Positions 1 to 7,725 of a stretch of DNA of 64,000 nucleotides are shown piece after piece. The translations under genes and the position numbers were made by a program. The DNA is from an uncultured Mycobacterium sp. (GTDB lineage: Bacteria > Actinomycetota > Actinomycetes > Mycobacteriales > Mycobacteriaceae): NCBI GenBank assembly GCA_900078375.1, contig FLQS01000078.1, positions 2,759-66,758 of the forward strand. The letters run 5' to 3'. Numbering within the stretch: position 1 is the stretch's first letter; each line of letters opens with the position of its first letter. The notes under the pieces are model-generated. The model did not search any database. It was not told where the DNA came from and worked only from the letters and a program-made list of their open reading frames with translations.

Positions 1-130
1 CCCCCGCTCGAAGTCGAGAAGGCTGAACGCTCGCTGGCCGAGCATGCGGTGAATCTGCGCCCGGATCAGTTGGACAAGGTCGCCCACCGGTTGGCGCTGC
101 ACCTCAATCCCGACGGGACGTTCTCGGGCC
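1..130 (+). pseudogene. 13E12-family HNH endonuclease, 5' fragment cut by IS3 insertion
   Basis: The open frame from base 1 translates as the central part of a DUF222/13E12 protein (AERSLAEHAVNLRPDQLDKV, then a stretch ending LNPDGTFSG). The gene begins before the window. At base 130 an insertion sequence interrupts it, and the frame would run into a TAG at 142. The remainder of the same protein lies at 1463-2295, with the HNH domain. Joining base 130 to base 1463 gives a continuous frame reading FSGPSDEDRARKRGF, the expected continuation in this family. 13E12 proteins are repetitive mycobacterial genes with an HNH nuclease domain; their role is not settled. The copy is almost certainly inactivated. 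Confidence 0.85.
127..130. repeat. Target site duplication GGCC, left copy
   Basis: GGCC at 127-130 directly abuts the left inverted repeat and is repeated at 1459-1462 directly after the right inverted repeat. A duplication of 3-5 bp is usual for IS3-family transposition. The duplication accounts exactly for the frame offset between the two parts of the host gene. Confidence 0.85.
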
Positions 131-162
131 TTGACCCCATGTAGTGGACACGGGATTTGTGG

Positions 163-1062
163 TTATGCGGCTTCGGGCAGCGTAGCGGGTGTGCGGGTCC
201 TTTCGTAGGTGGCGGGGCTGGAATGACCGCAGTGGGAGTGGCGCCGTTTGGTGTTGTAGCGGGCCAGCCATCGGAAGACCTCGCGGCGGCAGGTCGTCTC
301 GTCGGCCCAGCTGCTACGGTCTTGCAGGACTTCGCGTTTGAGTGCGGCGTTGAACGACTCGGCCAGCGCGTTATCGGCACTCGTTCCGACCGCTCCCATC
401 GATTGGGTGACCCCCAATTCATTGCAGAGGTACGCGAAATCCTTTGAGGTATACTGACTTCCGTGATCTGCATGGAATATTGCACCGGCCAACCCGCCCC
501 GCAGCGCGTCGGCCGCCTTGAGAGCATCGGCGACCAACTCGGTGCGCATATGCTCAGCGATCGCCCACCCGGTGACCCGCCGTGAACAGCAGTCGATCAC
601 CGTCGCCAGATACAGATTCGAGCCGGTGGCCAGCGGCAGGTAGGTGATATCCCCGACATAACGGGTGTTGAGCTGCTCGGCGGTGAAATCCCGCTTGAGC
701 AGATCAGGGACTTTCTGATTTGCCGGATCGGCCACCGTGGTCTTGACCCGGCGCCGACGCCGGTAGCCGGCGATCCCGACCGCGCGCATCACCCTGGCCA
801 CCCGCTTGTGGTTGACGCGCTCGGCGTCGGGCACACCGTCGTTGAGCTCAGCGGTGATCCGCGGCGCACCGTAGGTGTTGTCCTCGGTGTGCACGGCGCG
901 GATCCGCCCTGCCAGCGCCTCGTCAGCGGCAGTGCGGGCATCCCTGCCGCCTGCAGCTGCCCACCAGGCGTAGAACGACGAACGTGCGATCTCCATGACC
1001 GCACACAGCCACTTCACCTCAAAGGTGTCTCGGTGGTCGGCAACGAACTGGAAGCGGCTCAC
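163..1062 (-). CDS. IS3-family transposase OrfB (DDE integrase domain)
   Basis: OrfB carries the rve integrase core with the DDE signatures YVGDITYLP, FHADHGSQYTS and ALAESFNAALKRE, preceded by an HTH_21-type region (YGAPRITAEL). It lies in the -1 frame relative to OrfA. A GTG codon at 1062 overlaps the OrfA stop as GTGA, so OrfB may be made by coupled initiation (299 aa) or, as usual in IS3 elements, as an OrfAB fusion by -1 frameshifting. The open frame extends up to 1266, which leaves room for the frameshift. No disabling mutation is visible. Confidence 0.88.
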   Translation of the reverse strand: MSRFQFVADHRDTFEVKWLCAVMEIARSSFYAWWAAAGGRDARTAADEALAGRIRAVHTEDNTYGAPRITAELNDGVPDAERVNHKRVARVMRAVGIAGYRRRRRVKTTVADPANQKVPDLLKRDFTAEQLNTRYVGDITYLPLATGSNLYLATVIDCCSRRVTGWAIAEHMRTELVADALKAADALRGGLAGAIFHADHGSQYTSKDFAYLCNELGVTQSMGAVGTSADNALAESFNAALKREVLQDRSSWADETTCRREVFRWLARYNTKRRHSHCGHSSPATYERTRTPATLPEAA

Positions 1063-1391
1063 CAGTTCGTCTCCCCGGCGAAATACTTGGCCGCCGACCG
1101 CAGAATGTCGCGCTCGGTGGCCAGCTTGGTCTTCTCGGCCCGCAGAGCGTTGTTCTCGGCCTGCAGCCGGGCCAGCTTCTGCTCCGCTGTCTCCACACCG
1201 GGCGCTGAGAGGGGCCCGGAACCAGGCTTGCGGTGCCGGATCGCCACCCCGGCGGCCTTGCACCACGTCGACAACGTCGCCTCGCTGACACCGAGCTCAG
1301 CGGCGATCACGGTGATCGTCGCGCCCTCGGTATCCCGATACAGCGCAACCGCGTCGCGCTTGAACTCATCTGGATAATTTTTCCTTGCCAT
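1059..1391 (-). CDS. IS3-family transposase OrfA (HTH, leucine zipper)
   Basis: This 110-aa protein starts MARKNYPDEFKRDAVALYRD, the standard transposase-8 HTH used for inverted-repeat recognition. The second half has the heptad-like LARLQAENNALRAEKTKLATE segment used for multimerisation in IS3 transposases. Its start lies 67 bp inside the right inverted repeat. It ends in TGA overlapping the possible GTG start of OrfB. Both reading frames being open suggests a recent insertion. Confidence 0.88.
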   Translation of the reverse strand: MARKNYPDEFKRDAVALYRDTEGATITVIAAELGVSEATLSTWCKAAGVAIRHRKPGSGPLSAPGVETAEQKLARLQAENNALRAEKTKLATERDILRSAAKYFAGETNW

Positions 1392-1458
1392 CGTGTTGGA
1401 TCATCTCGCTTCTCCCAGAGCATTCCTGGGATTGAGCGTGTCCAACACACGGGGGTAA

Positions 1459-1462
1459 GGCC
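1459..1462. repeat. Target site duplication GGCC, right copy
   Basis: Second copy of the GGCC duplication, after the right end of the IS3-family element; see 127-130. Confidence 0.85.
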
Positions 1463-2295
1463 CCTCCGATGAGGACCGCGCCCGCAAACGCGGATTCGTG
1501 TGGTGCGGCGGCCAACAGATCGACGGCATGAGCGTCGGGAAGCTGATCGCCGACCCCGAGCTGCGCGCCGAGCTCGACGCCTGGCTCGCGAAATTCGCCG
1601 CCCCAGGCATGTGCAACCCCGCCGACGACAACCCGACGCTCACCCCCTCTGACGAGGTCGCCGGGCGGGACCTGCGCAGTCATGGCCAGCGCCAGCATGA
1701 TGCTCTTAAAGCGCTGGTGCGCGGACAGTTGGGTGACCCGAAACTCGGCCAACACAACGGGTTACCCGTCACGGTGATCGTCACCGCCACCCTGCAAGAC
1801 ATCCAGAACACAACCGGACACGGGGTCACCGCCAGCGGAGTGGTGATGCCGATCTCGGACGTGATCCGCGTTGGCGCCCACTCGTATCATTACCTGGCGC
1901 TCTTCGACGGGGTCAAGGGACGGCCGTTGTGGCTGGGCAGAACCAAACGCATCGCCACCGCAGATCAGCGAATCATGCTGCACGCCAAGGATCGTGGCTG
2001 CACGCGTCCCGGCTGCGACGCACCCGGCTACCACAGCGGCGTGCACCACGCCGCCCAAGACTGGAAAAACGGTGGCAACACCGACATCGGCGACCTCACC
2101 CTGGCGTGTGACCCCGACAACCAACTCGTCGAAACCGGCGGCTGGGACACCCGCATACTGCCCAACGGCCAAACCCAATGGATCCCACCACCAGGACTGC
2201 CCATGCTCAAGGGCGGCACCAACACCTACCACCACCCCGAACGACTCCTGCAAAACGACAGCGACCCGCTGGCCGACGATGCGGGCGCAGCCTAA
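1463..2295 (+). pseudogene. 13E12-family HNH endonuclease, 3' fragment
   Basis: This is the C-terminal part of the gene split by the IS3 element. It includes the HNH module: a CxxPGC zinc-type motif (GCTRPGCDAPGYHSGVHHA), then NGGNTDIGDLTLACDPDNQL and the family ending GGWDTRILPNGQTQWIPP. It has no stop before 2293-2295. A GTG at 1498 could allow translation of a 265-aa HNH-only fragment, but no convincing ribosome binding site precedes it. The last codon lies 3 bp from the end of the convergent acyl-CoA-dehydrogenase-like gene. Confidence 0.85.
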
Positions 2296-2298
2296 GTA

Positions 2299-3534
2299 CT
2301 AGTTGCCCTGTCCCCCGCGTCCGAGTGACGCCAGATCGGCGACCGGGTCGATGCGGTTGATCAACCAGTCGCCGAGGATCCGCGCCTTGTATACCCGGGG
2401 ATTGTGCGATGCCAGCGTCCGCGCATTCTTCCAATGCCGGTCCAGCCCGCGGCGTGCGGACACCCCTGATGCACCGAGCGCGTCGAAGACCTTCGTCGTG
2501 GCCGACAACGCGGCCGCGATGATCACCAATTGGGCTTGGTCGACGGCGACCTCCGCGTCGATCAACAACCGGCGCGCGCTCGCCTCGTCACCGGCCAGCC
2601 GGCCGGCCACAATACGGTCCAGCGTCGCGGTGCTACGGGCCAGCGCCGCCTCGGCAGCGAATACGTCGGCAGACACCTCCCCGATCACCTGCAGCAGTTG
2701 CGGATCGAACGAGGGAACGGTGGTCAATCCCTGCGGGTAGTTGCGGACTCGTTCGGCCAGGGCGATCGAACCGTCGCGCAGTGCTGCTTTGGTAACGCCG
2801 GTCAGCACCGAGTGCATGGCGGTCTGATAAAAGTGCGCCTGATAGGCGAACCGTTCGGTGGCCGGGAAGACGTTCCCGGGTTCGGCGCGCGCCCGATCGT
2901 AGCGAGCGGTGCCACTAGCGGTGGTGCGCTGGCCGAACCCGTCCCAGTCGTCGACGAGGGTCACACCCGGGTCGTCGCGGCGCACCAGCGCCGTCACCAG
3001 CTCACCGCCGTCCCCACGTCCGAGCACATCGAGCCAGTCCGCGTAAAGACTGCCGGTGGCATAGTATTTCGTGCCGCTGACCGACCAATGGTCGTCCTCG
3101 GCGGTGATCGTGGACGTCAGATTGGCCAGGGTCACATTGTTGGCCTCGGTCCAGCCGCCGCCGACGAATTCACCGGCGAGGAACCGCTTGATCCAGGTGT
3201 CGTTGGTGTCAGACTGGGGTGCGTTGAGCCGATCCTCGACGAACGCCAGATGGTTGCGCCAGATGTGCGCGACATTGGGGTCCGCCTCGGCCAGCTCGGC
3301 GAGCAGCGCGAAGGTCTGCTCCAGCGAGGCGCCAAACCCGCCATGGATGGCCGGAATTCGCACCGTGCCGAAGTCGACGTCCGCCAGCCAGCGGACCTGC
3401 TCATGCGGGAACACCCGATCGTGTTCCCGCTCGAGGTTGCCTTGGGCGATCTTGTCGAACACCGGTCGGAATACCGAGAACAGGCCATCATCGGAGGCGG
3501 TCGGATGAGCCAGATACGTGGGTGCCGCGCTCAC
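2299..3534 (-). CDS. SfnB-like acyl-CoA-dehydrogenase-family oxidoreductase
   Basis: A 411-aa acyl-CoA dehydrogenase-fold flavoprotein. The N-terminal helical domain (FPHEQVRWLADVDFGTVRIP), the middle beta domain (WSVSGTKYYATGSLYADWLDV) and the C-terminal helical bundle are all present. The general pattern matches the SfnB/DszC branch, in which FMN/FAD enzymes oxygenate or desulfurise small organosulfur compounds instead of oxidising acyl-CoA. The GTG at 3534 is chosen because it overlaps the TGA of the upstream GNAT gene as GTGA; the longer frame to 3897 overlaps the GNAT gene. It is the last gene of the operon that begins with two FMN monooxygenases. The substrate is not predictable from sequence. 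Confidence 0.78.
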   Translation of the reverse strand: MSAAPTYLAHPTASDDGLFSVFRPVFDKIAQGNLEREHDRVFPHEQVRWLADVDFGTVRIPAIHGGFGASLEQTFALLAELAEADPNVAHIWRNHLAFVEDRLNAPQSDTNDTWIKRFLAGEFVGGGWTEANNVTLANLTSTITAEDDHWSVSGTKYYATGSLYADWLDVLGRGDGGELVTALVRRDDPGVTLVDDWDGFGQRTTASGTARYDRARAEPGNVFPATERFAYQAHFYQTAMHSVLTGVTKAALRDGSIALAERVRNYPQGLTTVPSFDPQLLQVIGEVSADVFAAEAALARSTATLDRIVAGRLAGDEASARRLLIDAEVAVDQAQLVIIAAALSATTKVFDALGASGVSARRGLDRHWKNARTLASHNPRVYKARILGDWLINRIDPVADLASLGRGGQGN

Positions 3535-4520
3535 TGTCGGGCTCCTGCGTTGTCGATGCGATAGGAGTACTGCTCCTCGACCGCGAGGTACCCGAGGCGG
3601 CGGTACAGCAGATGCGCCTTGCTGCGGTTGTTGATGTCGGTGCCCAGTGAGGCGACGGTCAGCCCGCGCCGCAGCGCGGCGAGCCAGATCTTCTGCAACA
3701 ACAACTCGCCGATGCCGTGCCGGCGCAACTCCGGGCGCACCCCGATGTAATCGGTGTGGGCACTGAGTTCTTGGGCTCCGGCCACCCCGGAGCTGTACGT
3801 CGAGCCCAGCACATAGCCGACGACGTCCCCCGATTCGTCGAGCGCGGCGATGCTGAAGTCGGGTGTGAAAGCCCGGCTGGCGATGTGGTGCTCCCAATCC
3901 TCCGGGCTCTTCGACATATTGCCGAAATGCTCGAGGAAGGTGCTGTGCTGAAGTCGGCGGACCTGCTCGCCCAAGCCTCTGCTGATGACCTCGGGCCAGC
4001 CGATCACCGTGATACCCGGCGCGCCGGCACTCTCCAGCAGAGCTCGATCCTCCCCGTGCAGCGGCTTGCGAGTACGGATGAACTCTGCTTCCCGTACCGC
4101 GCCACGCCGCTTCAGCGCATCGATGACCACGGGCTGATTCGCCCCGATGATCACCCGCAGATACGCCCCTGGGATGGCCACGGCCTCCCGGTCGAACCGG
4201 CTCACCGCGGTGCGCACGACGTCGTCGATGATGTCGGAGGAGACATCGGGGTCGATGACGAAGTCGGCGATGATTTCCGGCTCCGCACCGTGCGGGCGAT
4301 GCACGGCGGTGTAGCCGCGGACTCGTCCTGACGCGTCACGCAGCACCGCCGCCTCGTACACCGATGCCAGCTGCTCGGCGACATCGCGGGAGTCCGCGGC
4401 GAACTTGCGCCCGCTCAGTCCATGGGTGGTGGCCAGGAAGTCGGCGATCAGCGGATGGTCGGCGGTGCCGACCGGTGTCACCGACCAGTTCCCGGTCACC
4501 GTGACGTCCAGCAGAGTCAT
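3531..4520 (-). CDS. Tandem-GNAT acetyltransferase, MshD-like architecture
   Basis: A 329-aa protein with two GNAT-like halves. The C-terminal half has the acetyl-CoA-binding pattern (VRPELRRHGIGELLLQKIW, then LGTDINNRSKAHLLYRRLGY). The N-terminal half has a weaker version (LRDASGRVRGYTAV...DVVRTAVSRFD). Mycothiol synthase MshD has the same two-domain plan and similar length, but the true mshD locus is elsewhere in mycobacteria, so this is a paralogue of unknown acceptor. The start ATG overlaps the stop of the 53-aa ORF (ATGA) and the stop overlaps the next gene (GTGA), so it is embedded in the operon. It may acetylate or detoxify an intermediate of the monooxygenase pathway. Confidence 0.75.
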   Translation of the reverse strand: MTLLDVTVTGNWSVTPVGTADHPLIADFLATTHGLSGRKFAADSRDVAEQLASVYEAAVLRDASGRVRGYTAVHRPHGAEPEIIADFVIDPDVSSDIIDDVVRTAVSRFDREAVAIPGAYLRVIIGANQPVVIDALKRRGAVREAEFIRTRKPLHGEDRALLESAGAPGITVIGWPEVISRGLGEQVRRLQHSTFLEHFGNMSKSPEDWEHHIASRAFTPDFSIAALDESGDVVGYVLGSTYSSGVAGAQELSAHTDYIGVRPELRRHGIGELLLQKIWLAALRRGLTVASLGTDINNRSKAHLLYRRLGYLAVEEQYSYRIDNAGARQ

Positions 4521-4678
4521 CGGATACTCCTCGGGGTCGGTACCGAAATCCCCACCAGCGTCGCCTCATTGAGCCATGTCAGGGCGATATCAGGCCGTGC
4601 ATCGGCCGGGATGGCCGGTGAGCTCGCCCGTAGGAAGCCCACACGCAATGCCGCGCCGAGTTGCCGTAGCCGGTTCAT
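4517..4678 (-). CDS. Small 53-aa ORF bridging permease and GNAT genes
   Basis: This frame starts with ATG at 4678-4676, which overlaps the permease stop as ATGA. It ends in TGA at 4519-4517, which overlaps the GNAT start, again as ATGA. It fills the 154-bp space exactly with no internal stop. The product begins MNRLRQLGAALRVGFLRASS and ends in VPTPRSIR: basic, with no membrane segment or known domain. Two 4-bp overlaps in the style used by the neighbouring genes argue that it is translated and couples translation from permease to GNAT. It may be a real small protein or only a translational bridge. I do not recognise it. Confidence 0.6.
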   Translation of the reverse strand: MNRLRQLGAALRVGFLRASSPAIPADARPDIALTWLNEATLVGISVPTPRSIR

Positions 4679-6219
4679 GGCGCCGCCACCTCCTTGTCCT
4701 TGTCGCGGTCCGCCTGGGGGTCGTCGTGGCTCAGCACGTCGATGATCCCCTCGTCGATGAGCCGTTGTTGTTCGGCGTCCGACAGTGTCTGGATGCTGCC
4801 GAGCCGGGCCGCCACCTCAGGGCGAGTCGCCCGCAGGTACCAGTACCAGAGCAGGCCCACGAACAGCAGACCGAAGAAGACGAACGGCAAGATATTGAAG
4901 GGGAATTCGGGCACCGGGAAGAAGTTGGAGAAGATCACGTAGCCGATACCGAGCGCGGCGGCCACCGAGATGACGAGCCGAGTAGTGGTAAGTGCCTTGA
5001 TCTTTCGCAGCCAGATCGGGGTGGCAATGACGACCAGCAGGTAGCTGACCAGGAATCCCCAGTTGGCGACATAGCCACCGTAGACGTCGAACACCAGCCG
5101 CCCGACCGAGCTGAAGGTGGCCGTCACCGAGAACACGAACGCCAGTACGCCGACCAGGGCGATGCCCACCCAGGGCGTCCGATGCTTGGCGTGCACCTTT
5201 GTCAGCGCGCTCGGCAGCGCACCCTCGTGAGCAAGGGTGAACAGCGAGCGGGCCGCCGCGGTGGTGACCGCGGTGACGAACACGATGAACGCGATGGCCA
5301 CCGCCGCACTCACGATGTAGTTGACCCACGACACCCCGGTCACGTCGGCCAGCTGCGGCAGCACCGCTTTGTCACCGTTGATGTCGCCGAAGTGCAGGAT
5401 CTGCGGGTAGGTGGCGAAGATGTAGATCACGCCGATCAGCAGCACGACGCGCAGCAGTGAGCGCGCGATGTTCTGGTGCGCGTTCTTTGCTTCCGCACCC
5501 AGCGAAGCAACACTCTCGAAGCCCGCATATGACCCGACGGCGGTGACGGCAGCGATGAACGTCGCGCTGGACCCCAGGTGCGTGAGGCTGAACTGCTCGG
5601 TATCGATGTGGAAGCCGTAAGTCACATAGGACGCCACGATGATCACCAGGATCGAGGCGATCGCCACCACCTCGAAGGCCAGCTCGTACTTGGCGGCGAT
5701 GGCCACCCCCCGGAACGGCAGGTACGTCGCCGCGGCCACCACGACGATCACCAGCAGCAGGCGGAACCACGTTGCCTGCGAACCCAATCCGATCGACTCC
5801 AGGAACGAGTCGAGATACAACACGCCGCCGAGAGTTCCGGTGATCGCGAAGCCGATGTAACCGAGCAACAGGCTGAATCCGGCCGCATACGCGAACCCGG
5901 GGCCAAGACCGTTACCCGTGTAGGTGCCCAGCGAGCCCGACGACACGGTGCGCTTGGCCTGGAAGCTGATCGTCGTTGCGATGAGGATGGTCAGCGCCAG
6001 ACCGACGAGCACCGCCCAGGAGGCACCCTTGCCGGCGGCGACGAACAACGAGTAGGGCACCACGGCCACGGCGACGCTCGGGGCCGCCGCCGCGAGGCCC
6101 TGGGCGAAGACGCCCCACGGCCCCAAGGCTTCTCGTTCCAGTCCGGTCGACTCCGCGGCGGTCAGTGAGCGACCGCCGAGGGCGAATTGTGGTGATGACC
6201 CGAATTGTGGTGTGGACAC
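4675..6219 (-). CDS. APC-family amino acid/organic substrate permease
   Basis: A 514-aa membrane protein with about 12 hydrophobic segments and the APC superfamily N-terminal signature (GPWGVFAQGLAAAAPSVAVA, then a GLGPGFAYAAGFSLLLGYIG segment). The GTG at 6219 is preceded by GGGAAGG at suitable spacing; an ATG 42 bp upstream (6261) is the alternative. The cytoplasmic C-terminus is charged (DDPQADRDKDKEV). It sits between the two FMN monooxygenases and the GNAT/SfnB-like genes, so it probably imports their substrate. APC members usually carry amino acids or amines; the substrate here is inferred only from context. Confidence 0.82.
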   Translation of the reverse strand: MSTPQFGSSPQFALGGRSLTAAESTGLEREALGPWGVFAQGLAAAAPSVAVAVVPYSLFVAAGKGASWAVLVGLALTILIATTISFQAKRTVSSGSLGTYTGNGLGPGFAYAAGFSLLLGYIGFAITGTLGGVLYLDSFLESIGLGSQATWFRLLLVIVVVAAATYLPFRGVAIAAKYELAFEVVAIASILVIIVASYVTYGFHIDTEQFSLTHLGSSATFIAAVTAVGSYAGFESVASLGAEAKNAHQNIARSLLRVVLLIGVIYIFATYPQILHFGDINGDKAVLPQLADVTGVSWVNYIVSAAVAIAFIVFVTAVTTAAARSLFTLAHEGALPSALTKVHAKHRTPWVGIALVGVLAFVFSVTATFSSVGRLVFDVYGGYVANWGFLVSYLLVVIATPIWLRKIKALTTTRLVISVAAALGIGYVIFSNFFPVPEFPFNILPFVFFGLLFVGLLWYWYLRATRPEVAARLGSIQTLSDAEQQRLIDEGIIDVLSHDDPQADRDKDKEVAAP

Positions 6220-6336
6220 AGTGCTGCCTTCCCGCCCGGCGTGCGTTATCGCCGCCAGCATTCGCTTGGCACGCCGGGGATTTAACGTATTGTTGACGTA
6301 TCTGACACGGTGCCGGAAAGTTGTGCTCGGCGTCAG

Positions 6337-7725
6337 TTATCGGATCGCCGAGATTCTTTTCCGCGGTGCCGCGCCGGGGTGTTCGTCGGGCAGTAGCGCC
6401 GAACCGCCCGGGAACAGCCGCTGGCGCAACGTGTCCGCACGGTCCGCGCTCGCCAGCCCGCGCCGCCTCAGCTCGGGGATGAGGTACTCGGCGACGTCAG
6501 CGAAGCTGCCGGGCGTGACGTGATAGGCGATGTTGAACCCGTCGACCCCGGTTTGGGCTGCGAAGTCAGCCAGCCCGTCCGCGACGGTCGACGCGTCACC
6601 CACGAACAACGGGCCGCCGAACCCACCAAGCCCGCCAACGTAGTCGCGCAGGGTGATCCGCTGCCGAAGTCCATCGGAATCGTCCACCGTGGCCAGGATG
6701 GATTGGCTGGCATCCGTGTCGAACTGTTCGATCGGCCGGTCGACACCGTACGTCGACCAGTCCACGCCGCTCAGTGCCGACAGCAGGACCAGACCGCCTT
6801 CCAGGTCGGTATACCGGGACAGCTCGTCGGCTTTGGCCTGCGCCGCGCGTTGGGTGCTGTCGACGACGATTTCGACCGAGCTCAGGAACCGCACCGAGTC
6901 AGGGCTGCGCCCGTGGCTCACCGCCCTGCGGCGCACGTCGTCCACCCGCGATCGCACGACGGCGGGCCGCGGATCGGACAAGAAGACGATCTCGGCATTG
7001 CGGGCCGCGAATTCCCTTCCCGCGGTCGATGATCCGGCCTGGAACAGCACCGGCGTGCGCTGCGGGGACGGCTCCACCAGATGCGCTCCCGGCACGCTGA
7101 AATACCGGCCCTCATGGCCGATCGGATGCACCTTGGCCGCATCGGTGAACACCCCACCGGCGCGGTCGCGCACTACGGCCCCGTCTTCCCAGGAGCCTTC
7201 CCACAGCTTGTAGGTGACGTCGAGGAACTCCTGCGCGATGGCGTAGCGCTCGTCGTGGGGAATCTGGCGCTCGCGCCCGATGATGTTGCGGGCAGCGCTG
7301 TCCAGCAGCGACGTGACGATGTTCCAGCCGATCCGGCCGCCGGTGAGATGATCCAGCGTGCTGAACTTGCGGGCCAGCAGGTAGGGGCTCTCGTAGGTGG
7401 TCGACACGGTGACGCCGAAGCCCAGCCGCTGGGTTGCCGCGGCCATCGCCGACACCGCGAGCAATGGGTCGGTGACCGGAGTCTGCACGCCGTGGCTCAG
7501 CGCGGCGTCTGCGCTGCCGCCGAATACGTCGAGCTGGCCGACGGCGTCGGCGATGAACAGCAAGTCGAACCCGCCATCGTCGAGCAGGCGTGCCAGATCC
7601 ACCCAGTAGTTCAGGCTGGTGTATTGCGCGGTGCGATCGTCAGGATGGCGCCACATGCCGAAGTTGCCGTGCGACACGGTCGACATCGAGAACGCCGCCA
7701 ACACGAATGGTGCCGGAATGCTCAT
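6337..7725 (-). CDS. NtaA/SnaA/DszA-family FMN-dependent monooxygenase (second copy)
   Basis: A 462-aa bacterial luciferase-like TIM-barrel protein of the NtaA/SnaA/DszA group. Diagnostic stretches are MWRHPDDRTAQYTSLNYWVD near the N-terminus, FSTLDHLTGGRIGWNIVTS (flavin site), HDERYAIAQEFLDVTYKLWE and PVLFQAGSSTAGREFAARNAE. Family members use reduced FMN supplied by a separate reductase and oxygenate nitrilotriacetate, dibenzothiophene sulfone, pristinamycin or similar substrates. The start ATG overlaps the stop of the upstream paralogue (ATGA). No flavin reductase gene is present in the window, so FMNH2 must come from elsewhere. Confidence 0.88.
   Translation of the reverse strand: MSIPAPFVLAAFSMSTVSHGNFGMWRHPDDRTAQYTSLNYWVDLARLLDDGGFDLLFIADAVGQLDVFGGSADAALSHGVQTPVTDPLLAVSAMAAATQRLGFGVTVSTTYESPYLLARKFSTLDHLTGGRIGWNIVTSLLDSAARNIIGRERQIPHDERYAIAQEFLDVTYKLWEGSWEDGAVVRDRAGGVFTDAAKVHPIGHEGRYFSVPGAHLVEPSPQRTPVLFQAGSSTAGREFAARNAEIVFLSDPRPAVVRSRVDDVRRRAVSHGRSPDSVRFLSSVEIVVDSTQRAAQAKADELSRYTDLEGGLVLLSALSGVDWSTYGVDRPIEQFDTDASQSILATVDDSDGLRQRITLRDYVGGLGGFGGPLFVGDASTVADGLADFAAQTGVDGFNIAYHVTPGSFADVAEYLIPELRRRGLASADRADTLRQRLFPGGSALLPDEHPGAAPRKRISAIR

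Larger units (their letters stand above)
131..1458 (-). mobile_element. Complete IS3-family insertion sequence (1328 bp)
   Basis: The element has imperfect 22-bp terminal inverted repeats: 131-152 (TTGACCCCATGTAGTGGACA...) against the reverse complement of 1437-1458 (TTACCCCCGTGTGTTGGACA...), 17 of 22 positions identical. It is flanked by a 4-bp direct repeat GGCC at 127-130 and 1459-1462. Inside are two overlapping minus-strand frames, OrfA and OrfB, in the -1 arrangement typical of the IS3 family. Removing the element and one GGCC restores the reading frame of the host 13E12 gene. Both transposase frames look intact, so the element may still be mobile. The IS3 subgroup was not determined. 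Confidence 0.92.

Noticed and set aside
3534..3897. N-terminal extension of the SfnB-like gene
   Set aside because: The added residues are unlike the family and lie inside the GNAT gene; the GTG at 3534 gives the GTGA overlap.
4336..4569. 77-aa minus-strand ORF overlapping the GNAT gene and the 53-aa ORF
   Set aside because: Overlaps both real frames out of register and shows Arg-rich shadow composition.
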